A DNA stretch of 11,036 nucleotides. Origin: an uncultured Burkholderiales bacterium (lineage in GTDB: Bacteria > Pseudomonadota > Gammaproteobacteria > Burkholderiales > Burkholderiaceae_C). A program made the translations under genes and the position numbers. Each line of letters starts with the position of its first letter. Position 1 is the first letter of the stretch. Shown here one piece after another: positions 1 to 4,277 of the stretch. The DNA lies in the NCBI GenBank assembly GCA_903856995.1, contig CAIODK010000122.1:1-11036 (forward strand), read 5' to 3'. A model generated the notes under the pieces. The model was not told the origin of the DNA. It did no database searches and saw only the letters and a program-made list of their open reading frames with translations.

Positions 1-324
1 AGCAAGTGCGTAACTTGTTTTCACACCCGTCGAAGCTGCGGCGTAACCGAAGTTGTTACGTGGCAAGCTACCGATCCAAGATTCGATTTGCAAACCGGCC
101 TTGGCACCGCCGCCGAGGTCTTCCGAAGCTGTGAAGCCAAAACGGCTTGAGTCAAAGCTGTTGTTCATCGCGCCCTTTTGGGTCACTTTTGAACTGGCAA
201 TGCCATCGATTTGTGACGAGAAAGAGCCGTAGCCAACGTCCAATGTGCCGTACAAAGTAACGCTTGATTGTGCTTGTGCGCCAAAGGCGGCGAGTGCAGC
301 TAGTGCAACGAGGGTTTTTTTCAT
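1..324 (-). CDS. Gram-negative trimeric porin, N-terminal part (3' end cut by window)
   Basis: Outer-membrane general porin of the Burkholderiales type (OmpC-like, Porin_4), forming a beta-barrel channel for small hydrophilic solutes. Only the first 108 codons are present; the gene runs off the left edge. The protein opens with a classic Sec signal peptide: MKK, then a hydrophobic Ala/Leu stretch, with likely cleavage after AQA at residues 17-19. Directly after this comes SSVTLYGTLDVGYG, the first beta-strand hallmark of the family. Further on, SSRFGFTASEDLGGG and AGLQIES (about residues 60-82) match the following strands and turns. The start ATG at 324 has a GGAGA Shine-Dalgarno sequence 8 nt upstream (333-337 on the minus strand). 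Family assignment is firm; substrate specificity cannot be told. The gene is divergent from the first TA module. Confidence 0.93.
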   Translation of the reverse strand, partial: MKKTLVALAALAAFGAQAQSSVTLYGTLDVGYGSFSSQIDGIASSKVTQKGAMNNSFDSSRFGFTASEDLGGGAKAGLQIESWIGSLPRNNFGYAAASTGVKTSYALA

Positions 325-410
325 TTCAAAGTTCTCCAAGGTTGAATAGAGGCTGAGGTTTCCCAGAGCCAACCTCCGTTTTCGGGAAGTTGTCGCTATT
401 GAACCAGACG

Positions 411-439
411 CATCTACAAAGGTCTGTGACAAAGGTCAA
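411..439 (-). promoter_or_regulatory. Possible porin promoter with direct repeat
   Basis: On the minus strand, TTGACC (434-439) and TAGATG (411-416) are separated by 17 nt, an acceptable sigma70-like spacing with a weak -10. The plus-strand 9-mer ACAAAGGTC occurs twice, at 416-424 and 429-437, one helical turn and a bit apart. It overlaps both hexamers, so it could be a regulator site controlling the porin. Assignment is by eye only. Confidence 0.35.
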
Positions 440-569
440 AAAAAGCCCTTTTTCGTTGCGTCTATGCAACAAAGTGGATGCCACCCCCTCGCAAACCCTT
501 GTTTGATGCCACTTTTGGCGATTTGAGCTTGTTGGGTTTCTGAGTGGGGCTTTCATTGCTGAGACTTCT

Positions 570-597
570 TTGCAAGACAGTGGTGGTTTGAGATAAA
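570..597 (+). promoter_or_regulatory. Candidate sigma70 promoter of higBA copy 1
   Basis: TTGCAA (570-575) and GATAAA (592-597) are separated by 16 nt and lie 37 nt upstream of the higB start at 635. This is the best hexamer pair in front of the module. No clear palindromic operator was seen over it. The toxin lacks a strong ribosome binding site; AAGGG at 617-621 is 13 nt from the ATG. Confidence 0.4.
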
Positions 598-634
598 ACA
601 CCAATAATGAGAAGTCAAGGGTTACAAACAAAGT

Positions 635-913
635 ATGATTAAGTCGTTTTCGCACAAAGGTTTGGCGCTGTTTTTCACAACCGGCAGCAAAGTTGGCATC
701 CAGCCAATGCATGAAGTTCGACTGAATTTCATATTGGCGTTGCTAGACCAAGCTCAACGCATGGATGACATGAATGCACCTGGCCTGAGATTGCATCAAC
801 TTAAAGGTCAGAAAAGCAGTTTCTGGTCTGTCACAGTCCAAGCGAATTGGCGAATGATTTTTAAGTTTGAAGATGGCAATGCCTATGTAGTCGACTACTT
901 GGATTACCACTAA
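635..913 (+). CDS. higB: HigB/GraT-family mRNA interferase toxin, copy 1
   Basis: Type II toxin of the RelE/HigB superfamily (HigB-like, PF05015). It is expected to cleave mRNA on the ribosome unless held by its antitoxin. At 92 aa it is the normal family length. The family pattern is visible along the whole protein: HKGL and FF.TGS at residues 7-18, GIQ..H at 21-26, APGLRLHQLKG at 48-58, W.VTV..NWRM.F.F at 64-78 and the terminal VDYLDYH. It precedes its antitoxin gene by 15 nt, the usual toxin-first order of higBA and graTA. It shares 51 of 92 residues with the second HigB in this window, so the two are relatives but clearly diverged. All conserved positions appear intact, so it is probably functional. 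Confidence 0.92.
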   Translation: MIKSFSHKGLALFFTTGSKVGIQPMHEVRLNFILALLDQAQRMDDMNAPGLRLHQLKGQKSSFWSVTVQANWRMIFKFEDGNAYVVDYLDYH

Positions 914-928
914 CAAAGGACACTCACG

Positions 929-1240
929 ATGTTGATGCACAACCCACCCCACCCAGGCATATTGCTGCGAGAAATGTGGCTGAAGCCTTTAAAAATGTCT
1001 GTCACGCAAACGGCCACTTTACTGAAAGTGTCCCGAAAAACGCTCAGCGAAATTGTCAATGCCCGTTCTACGGTTACGCCTGAAATGGCCGTTCGCTTAG
1101 AGCTAGCTTTTGGCAAGAGTGCAGAAAGTTGGTTAGCGCATCAAGCGGCGCATGACTTGTGGGCTCTTCAACCCCGTCGCATTGAATTTGGGGTGCTTCG
1201 CGTTGCACAAACAGCCACATCAACATCACTGGAACAATAG
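929..1240 (+). CDS. higA: HigA/GraA-family XRE antitoxin, copy 1
   Basis: Antitoxin that binds HigB copy 1 and represses the operon through an XRE-type helix-turn-helix. The protein begins with the family signature MHNPPHPG. It has an HTH at about residues 25-46 (VTQTATLLKVSRKTLSEIV) and the following VTPEMAVRLELAFG..AESWL segment typical of HigA, VapI and GraA. ATG at 929 is chosen because AAAGGA at 915-920 sits 8 nt upstream; an in-frame ATG at 935 is the alternative. After the conserved HDLW the protein carries about 25 extra residues without known motif, longer than the partner copy at 1671. Its TAG stop at 1238-1240 is immediately followed by the ATG of a duplicated coq7 start. Confidence 0.92.
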   Translation: MLMHNPPHPGILLREMWLKPLKMSVTQTATLLKVSRKTLSEIVNARSTVTPEMAVRLELAFGKSAESWLAHQAAHDLWALQPRRIEFGVLRVAQTATSTSLEQ

Positions 1241-1305
1241 ATGGACGCCCTACTCACCGCCGCTGACAGCGATTTGGGCGGTTTGAACTCGCATGCATTG
1301 AGCTT
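1241..1305 (+). repeat. Copy 1 of the coq7-start repeat (R1), 5' fragment of coq7 plus tail
   Basis: The first 36 bases match the true coq7 start (2709-2744) at 35 positions, beginning exactly at the ATG. The next 29 bases (1277-1305) match copy 2 at 27 positions but have no counterpart in coq7. The repeat abuts the stop codon of the upstream antitoxin with no gap. Read in the coq7 frame it gives a 45-codon open frame (1241-1378) starting MDALLTAADS and then diverging from Coq7, so it cannot encode a di-iron hydroxylase. It is best seen as a remnant of the target gene left by insertion or recombination at the coq7 5' end. Confidence 0.9.
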
Positions 1306-1347
1306 GGAGGCATGGATGCGTCAACCAAACCAAATTGGATTCAAGGC

Positions 1348-1376
1348 GTGTAACGCGATGCGCTACACACTACAAT
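1348..1376 (+). promoter_or_regulatory. Candidate operator and -10 of higBA copy 2
   Basis: An inverted repeat GTGTA (1348-1352)/TACAC (1364-1368) with an inner GCG-ATG-CGC (1355-1363) forms 8-bp arms interrupted by a 2-nt bulge. It lies directly before a good -10 hexamer TACAAT at 1371-1376, 8 nt from the toxin start. No strong -35 is seen at the right distance. A dyad over the promoter is what autoregulation by a HigA-type HTH antitoxin would need. Confidence 0.4.
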
Positions 1377-1384
1377 GAACAAGA

Positions 1385-1663
1385 ATGATTAAAAGCTTTC
1401 GTCACAAAGGTTTGCAAAGGTTTTTTGAAACCGGTAGCAAATCTGGCATTCAAGCGACGCATGTCGCCAAACTTCGCCTTCAGTTGGCAGCTCTTGATCA
1501 GGCAACCAGTGCAGCAGACCTGTCCGCACCATCGTGGTCCTTGCATCCTTTGAAGGGTGAACTGAAAGGGCATTGGGCAGTCACTGTGAATGGCAATTGG
1601 CGCATGGTGTTCACGTTCGATGGGATAGACGCTGTGCTGGTGGATTACATGGATTACCACTGA
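1385..1663 (+). CDS. higB: HigB/GraT-family mRNA interferase toxin, copy 2
   Basis: A second HigB-like toxin of 92 aa, again the full family length. Recognisable blocks are HKGL and FF.TGSK.GIQ at residues 7-23, APSWSLHPLKG at 48-58, HWAVTV.GNWRMVF at 63-76 and the terminal VDYMDYH. It is 55% identical to copy 1 (51/92 by direct alignment), so cross-talk with the neighbouring antitoxin is possible but cannot be judged from sequence. The start context resembles that of copy 1 (both begin ATGATTAA). There is no clear Shine-Dalgarno sequence, and the likely -10 lies only 8 nt upstream, so the leader would be very short or absent. The antitoxin follows after 7 nt. Confidence 0.92.
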   Translation: MIKSFRHKGLQRFFETGSKSGIQATHVAKLRLQLAALDQATSAADLSAPSWSLHPLKGELKGHWAVTVNGNWRMVFTFDGIDAVLVDYMDYH

Positions 1664-1670
1664 GGTTTAT

Positions 1671-1952
1671 ATGACGAGAATGCACAACCCGCCCCACCCA
1701 GGGGAGGTCCTTCGGGAATATCTGGGCAACGTCACGGTGACAGAAGCGGCGGCCAAGCTCGGCGTTAATCGCGTGACACTCTCGCGGGTTATTTCTGGTA
1801 GCTCAGGCGTATCGGCTGATATGGCTTACCGGCTTGGTAGTGCTTTTGGCACAAGTCCAGAGATGTGGGCGGGCATGCAGCTTCAGTACGATTTACACAT
1901 GGCCAGCAAGATCAAGCGGCCTGCGATTGAACGCCTAGGGATGGCGGCATAA
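1671..1952 (+). CDS. higA: HigA/GraA-family XRE antitoxin, copy 2
   Basis: XRE-family antitoxin and autorepressor partner of HigB copy 2. It carries the MHNPPHPGEVLREYL opening (from residue 4), an HTH at about residues 23-44 (VTEAAAKLGVNRVTLSRVISG) and the VSADMAYRLGSAFGTSPEMW helix pair. The YDLHMA near residue 75 is the usual C-terminal block, after which only about 15 residues remain. ATG at 1671 has GAGG at 1662-1665 overlapping the toxin stop, 5 nt upstream; ATG at 1680 is a possible alternative. The stop TAA (1950-1952) is one nucleotide from the second coq7-start repeat at 1954. Confidence 0.92.
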   Translation: MTRMHNPPHPGEVLREYLGNVTVTEAAAKLGVNRVTLSRVISGSSGVSADMAYRLGSAFGTSPEMWAGMQLQYDLHMASKIKRPAIERLGMAA

Positions 1953-1953
1953 G

Positions 1954-2018
1954 ATGGACGCCCTACTCACCGCCGCCGACAGCGCTTTGGGTGGTTTGAA
2001 CTCGCAAGCATTGAGCTT
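1954..2018 (+). repeat. Copy 2 of the coq7-start repeat (R2), 5' fragment of coq7 plus tail
   Basis: Over 65 bases this copy matches R1 at 61 positions. Its first 36 bases match the real coq7 start at 35. The part from 1990 to 2018 is shared only with R1. In the coq7 frame it encodes just 26 codons (1954-2034, ending TAG). Of the four R1/R2 differences, two are synonymous and two change an amino acid. As with R1, it starts right after an antitoxin stop. After 2020 the similarity ends and an AT-rich promoter region of brnTA begins. Confidence 0.9.
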
Positions 2019-2064
2019 AGCGGTTGTTTTTTAGCTGCTTGTTTAAGGGATATTTCGACTCATC

Positions 2065-2096
2065 TTGCATTATTTATTTTTGTTTATACAATAAAT
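2065..2096 (+). promoter_or_regulatory. Candidate brnTA promoter with inverted-repeat operator
   Basis: TTGCAT (2065-2070) and TACAAT (2087-2092) are spaced 16 nt in a very AT-rich tract just upstream of brnT. A perfect 7-bp inverted repeat ATTTATT/AATAAAT (2072-2078 and 2090-2096) spans the spacer and the -10. BrnA is known in Brucella to repress its own operon, so a dyad overlapping the promoter fits as operator. Location of the promoter is more secure than the operator. Confidence 0.5.
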
Positions 2097-2103
2097 CATC
2101 TTC

Positions 2104-2373
2104 ATGATCTACGAGTTTGATCCGCGAAAAAACGACGCTAACGTAGAGAAACATGACGTTCCGATGCTGGATGCGCTTGGTTTTGAGTGGGAAAGCGCTC
2201 AAGTGAGAGAAGACAAACGCAAGACCTATGCCGAGCGCCGCTTCGAGGCAATCGGTTTAATCGAAGACCGTCTTTATGTACTTGTGTTTTGTCACAGAGA
2301 AGCAAAGCTGAGGGTCATTAGCCTACGCAAAGCCAATTTACGGGAGATAGCGCGCTATGCAAACGAAAACTAA
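2104..2373 (+). CDS. brnT: BrnT-family ribonuclease toxin
   Basis: Toxin of the BrnTA type II system, a RelE-like ribonuclease fold that halts translation when unbound. The 89-aa length is typical. Family signatures are the N-terminal YEFDPRKNDANVEKHDV (residues 3-19), the central R.TYAERRFEAIGLI (about 39-53), a hydrophobic LYVLVF strand and the C-terminal LRVISLRKANLREIARY. ATG at 2104 is the only sensible start; no strong Shine-Dalgarno sequence is visible. The 3' end overlaps brnA by 17 nt, implying translational coupling. The module is unrelated to the two higBA modules before it, so it arrived by a separate event. Confidence 0.93.
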   Translation: MIYEFDPRKNDANVEKHDVPMLDALGFEWESAQVREDKRKTYAERRFEAIGLIEDRLYVLVFCHREAKLRVISLRKANLREIARYANEN

Positions 2374-2704
2374 ATCCGGACACTTGATCAAAACACCTAC
2401 TAAGGCCGAGGATGCAGCCATTCATGCAGGTATTGCAAAAGACACGAATGCTCGCGAGCTCGATGATGATTGGTTTCTACAGGCACAACCTGCCAGCAAA
2501 GCGCTACATCCTGAAATTTATGCCGCACTCTTGGCTGAAAAACGCCCACGTGGCAGGCCACGGACAGAAGCACCCAAAGTTTTTACCGCAATTCGCTTAG
2601 ACGCCGACCTACTAGACGCGTTCAAATCCACAGGCAAAGGCTGGCAAACACGCGTCAATGCTGCGTTACGCCAATTCATCACCGAACATCCAATTCAACA
2701 TTAA
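2357..2704 (+). CDS. brnA: BrnA-family ribbon-helix-helix antitoxin
   Basis: Antitoxin that neutralises BrnT and represses the operon as a dimeric ribbon-helix-helix DNA-binding protein. The BrnA motif is clear at the C-terminus: KVFTAIRLDADLLDAFK (about residues 74-90), then the STGKGWQTRVNAALRQFI block. An unusually basic KRPRGRPR stretch (residues 62-69), like an AT-hook, precedes it. The N-terminal part with ELDDDWF (about 34-40) is the usual toxin-wrapping portion. GGGAG at 2342-2346 is 10 nt before the ATG. The stop at 2702-2704 is only 4 nt from the coq7 ATG, so readthrough of the autoregulated TA transcript into coq7 is likely. Confidence 0.92.
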   Translation: MQTKTKSGHLIKTPTKAEDAAIHAGIAKDTNARELDDDWFLQAQPASKALHPEIYAALLAEKRPRGRPRTEAPKVFTAIRLDADLLDAFKSTGKGWQTRVNAALRQFITEHPIQH

Positions 2705-2708
2705 CAAG

Positions 2709-2744
2709 ATGGACGCCCTACTCACCGCCGCTGACAGCGCTTTG
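2709..2744 (+). repeat. Copy 3 of the coq7-start repeat (R3), the authentic coq7 start
   Basis: These 36 bases are the first 12 codons of the intact coq7 gene. They match R1 and R2 at 35 of 36 positions each; the single differing position is not the same in the two comparisons. From 2745 onward coq7 continues without similarity to the tails of R1 and R2. This copy is therefore the target sequence and the other two are the duplicates. Confidence 0.9.
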
Positions 2745-3338
2745 CGCACCGTGTTTGCCCGCCACCACGCCAACCGACCCACGCCGATGTGGGCTGCCGA
2801 GGTGCCCACGCCTGCCCCACTAACCGATGCTGAAAAACGCGCAGCCGCCGCGTTGATGCGTGTGAACCACGTGGGCGAGGTGTGCGCGCAAGCGCTGTAC
2901 ACAGCCCAAGCTTTGGCCACAAAGAACAGCGCGTTGCGCCAGCACCTGAGCGCGGCCTGTGCCGAAGAGACCGACCACTTGGCTTGGGTCGAGCAGCGCT
3001 TGCAGGCGCTGGGCGGTCGCACCAGCTTGCTCAACCCACTTTGGTACGCCGGTGCGTTTGGCATTGGCTACGCTGCGGCCAAACTTGGCGGTGACCGCGT
3101 GAGCCTAGGCTTTGTGGTGGAGACCGAGCGACAAGTCGAAGCGCATTTAGAGAGTCACCTTGGGCTGCTACCTGCCAACGACGGCCCAAGCCGTGCCATC
3201 GTGGCGCAAATGAAGACGGACGAAGCGCAACACGCCAAAGAAGCGCAAGCCGCAGGCGCAGCCGAGCTACCCGCCCCCATCAAAGCCCTGATGAAGCTGG
3301 CGGCCAAGGTGATGACCACCGTGGCGCATCGGGTTTAA
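2709..3338 (+). CDS. coq7: Coq7 2-polyprenyl-3-methyl-6-methoxy-1,4-benzoquinol hydroxylase
   Basis: Di-iron monooxygenase that adds the C6 hydroxyl in ubiquinone biosynthesis, replacing UbiF in many proteobacteria; it is a peripheral membrane protein. The protein has 209 aa, the normal bacterial length. The ferritin-like iron ligands are visible: E57 in VNHVGEV, the E87-x-x-H90 pair in EETDH, a Glu in VVETE (138-140) and the E172-x-x-H175 pair in DEAQH. ATG at 2709 is preferred over an upstream in-frame start that would overlap brnA, because MDALLTAADSALR is a natural Coq7 N-terminus and it begins the repeated unit. Only a weak Shine-Dalgarno sequence (AACAAG) precedes it. GC is visibly higher than in the TA genes just upstream. 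The gene appears intact, with expression probably tied to the brnTA promoter or to readthrough from farther left. Confidence 0.96.
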   Translation: MDALLTAADSALRTVFARHHANRPTPMWAAEVPTPAPLTDAEKRAAAALMRVNHVGEVCAQALYTAQALATKNSALRQHLSAACAEETDHLAWVEQRLQALGGRTSLLNPLWYAGAFGIGYAAAKLGGDRVSLGFVVETERQVEAHLESHLGLLPANDGPSRAIVAQMKTDEAQHAKEAQAAGAAELPAPIKALMKLAAKVMTTVAHRV

Positions 3339-3357
3339 ACCCGTCGAGCCTAGCCTC

Positions 3358-3807
3358 TTAAGCTTCGACCAGCTCAAAGCTGGTGGTGATCTCAGCCGTT
3401 TTACCCAACATGATGCTGGCCGAGCAGTATTTGTCGTGGCTCATGGCAATGGCGCGTTCCACGGCGAGGGCTGGCACGCCCTTGCCGGTGACGGTGAAGT
3501 GCATATTGATGTGGGTGAACACCTTGGGGTCTTCGGTGGCGCGCTCGCTGGTGATCTTCACGCTGCAGCCTTGCACGTTGTGGCGGCCACGCTTCAAGAT
3601 GAGCACCACGTCATACGCCGTGCAGCCGCCTGTGCCTGCCAACAACAGCTCCATGGGGCGAGGGGCCAAGTTTTGGCCGCCGTTTTCGGGCTTGGCCGCA
3701 TCGGGTGCGCCGTCCATGGCCACCACGTGGCCGCTGCCGGTTTCTGCAATAAAGCCCATGCCTGAACGGGTGCCAGAGTTTCCGGTCCAGCTGACGGTGC
3801 ATTCCAT
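3358..3807 (-). CDS. OsmC-family peroxiredoxin-like protein
   Basis: Cytoplasmic thiol peroxidase of the OsmC/Ohr superfamily (YhfA-like branch rather than Ohr, judging from overall pattern), expected to reduce hydroperoxides. It has 149 aa. The two reactive cysteines are C62 in the GGCTAYDVV helix and C128 in HDKYCSASIML, the latter motif being highly typical. R50-P51-x-E53 lies in the conserved region before the first cysteine. The start is set at ATG 3807, because GGAG (3814-3817 on the minus strand) lies 6 nt upstream. A longer in-frame reading would begin at a TTG that lies across this Shine-Dalgarno sequence. It converges on coq7 with a 19-nt gap, where the only structure is a palindrome GGGTTTAAACCC (3331-3342). 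Confidence 0.93.
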   Translation of the reverse strand: MECTVSWTGNSGTRSGMGFIAETGSGHVVAMDGAPDAAKPENGGQNLAPRPMELLLAGTGGCTAYDVVLILKRGRHNVQGCSVKITSERATEDPKVFTHINMHFTVTGKGVPALAVERAIAMSHDKYCSASIMLGKTAEITTSFELVEA

Positions 3808-3848
3808 GTTGTTCTCCAAAAAATCAGGACTTGATTGTCATTCAAATG

Positions 3849-3876
3849 TTGCGCTGCAACAAAAACTGCATACACT
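3849..3876 (+). promoter_or_regulatory. Candidate promoter of the small-RNA gene
   Basis: TTGCGC (3849-3854) and TACACT (3871-3876) are spaced 16 nt and point into the terminator at 3912-3943 with no protein gene between. A perfect inverted repeat TGTTGC-GCT-GCAACA (3847-3861) covers the -35 and could be a regulator site. Predicted transcription start is about 3883. Confidence 0.5.
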
Positions 3877-3882
3877 AGAGGC

Positions 3883-3943
3883 TTGTCTCCTCCACCCTCA
3901 AAAGTGGATTCAGCCCCGAGTTGCAAAACTCGGGGCTTTTTTT
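3883..3943 (+). ncRNA. Small RNA candidate with CU-rich anti-SD-like motif
   Basis: A roughly 60-nt transcript is inferred from a promoter-like pair just upstream and an excellent terminator at the end, with no open frame between. Near its 5' end lies CTCCTCCACCCTC (3887-3899), which includes a CCUCC core that can pair with ribosome binding sites. A small stem TCCAC/GTGGA (3891-3895 with 3904-3908) would hold part of this motif in its loop. This architecture recalls the CcsR/Cuckoo RNAs of alpha- and betaproteobacteria, which carry a CU-rich motif in a hairpin before the terminator. That comparison is from memory, so family membership is unproven. It lies between two minus-strand genes and is antisense to neither coding region. 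Confidence 0.5.
3912..3943 (+). terminator. Rho-independent terminator
   Basis: A perfect 11-bp stem AGCCCCGAGTT/AACTCGGGGCT (3912-3922 and 3927-3937) with a GCAA loop is followed by a run of seven T (3937-3943). The T-run is on the plus strand only, so it ends plus-strand transcription. As no plus-strand protein gene precedes it, it most likely belongs to a small RNA. Confidence 0.92.
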
Positions 3944-3953
3944 CGTCTCTTCA

Positions 3954-4277
3954 TCACACCATGCTGATGACCAAGCGTTTTCCGCAAGCCTGCGCGTAGC
4001 GGCGTAAGGTACTCAACGAAGGTGCATGGTTGCGACTACCCAAACTGGATTCAATGCGCGCCAACACAGGCTGGCTCACGCCCATGCGCTGGGCCACGTC
4101 TGCTTGCGTTAGGCCTGCTTCTTTACGCGCCTTGAGTAGCTCTGCCAGCGCAGCAAATTCATCCTCTAAAGCGTCGTAGGCCTTTTGGAACACAGGGTCA
4201 GCCGCACGCTTTTGTGCCGCCGCTTTCTTTGGATTAAAAGCAACAGGCTTGAACTTTTCTAGCTTTGCATTAGTCAT
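3954..4277 (-). CDS. XRE-family antitoxin of a Gp49-like TA module
   Basis: Antitoxin and repressor partner of the toxin encoded just upstream. The 107-aa protein has a lysine- and alanine-rich N-terminal half, which probably wraps the toxin, and a C-terminal XRE helix-turn-helix at about residues 56-76 (LTQADVAQRMGVSQPVLARIE). This is followed by PSLSTLRRYAQACGKRL, a very typical ending for antitoxins paired with PF05973 toxins. AGAGG lies 6 nt before the ATG at 4277. The gene overlaps the toxin gene by 8 nt. The domain order differs from HigA at 929 and 1671, so this is a separate TA lineage. The stop faces the small-RNA terminator. Confidence 0.92.
   Translation of the reverse strand: MTNAKLEKFKPVAFNPKKAAAQKRAADPVFQKAYDALEDEFAALAELLKARKEAGLTQADVAQRMGVSQPVLARIESSLGSRNHAPSLSTLRRYAQACGKRLVISMV

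Larger units (their letters stand above)
325..634. other. Intergenic region between divergent porin and first TA module
   Basis: This 310-nt AT-richer stretch has no convincing gene. Its left part holds the porin leader and a possible porin promoter. A small inverted repeat GTTGC-6 nt-GCAAC lies at 455-470. The right end carries the promoter candidate for the first TA module. A minus-strand open frame across it has no recognisable protein features and runs into the toxin gene antisense, so it is not called. If the TA modules were inserted upstream of coq7, the original coq7 promoter would also be expected here. Confidence 0.6.

Noticed and set aside
455..470. GTTGC-6 nt-GCAAC inverted repeat as part of a shared operator with the similar repeat at 3847-3861
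   Set aside because: The arms are only 5-6 bp and the spacers differ (6 and 3 nt), so the resemblance may be chance. No common regulator can be argued from two such sites.
582..591. GGTGGTTTGA upstream of higBA copy 1, identical to a 10-mer in R2 (1990-1999), as a possible degenerate third left-end tail
   Set aside because: Apart from a 5-base GACAG match just before it, the flanks do not align with the repeat, and a 10-base match can arise by chance when scanning. It is too weak to claim a remnant.
326..712. A 128-codon minus-strand open frame upstream of the porin
   Set aside because: It runs antisense into the higB start, has no recognisable motif, and its codon pattern and hydrophobicity look random. 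It is most likely a chance frame in the intergenic region.
1277..1310. An integron attC site in the tail of R1
   Set aside because: The tail was compared by eye with the RYYYAAC...GTTRRRY pattern. No paired core sites and no suitable imperfect palindrome were found, and no intI gene is in the window.
3331..3342. Palindrome GGGTTTAAACCC at the coq7 stop as a bidirectional terminator
   Set aside because: The stem has no loop and no T-run follows on either strand, so it would not act as an intrinsic terminator.
3383..3967. A plus-strand open frame of 194 codons antisense to osmC
   Set aside because: It overlaps the osmC coding sequence, which carries both catalytic cysteines, and it shows no domain of its own. 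Its right half also overlaps the small-RNA promoter and terminator.
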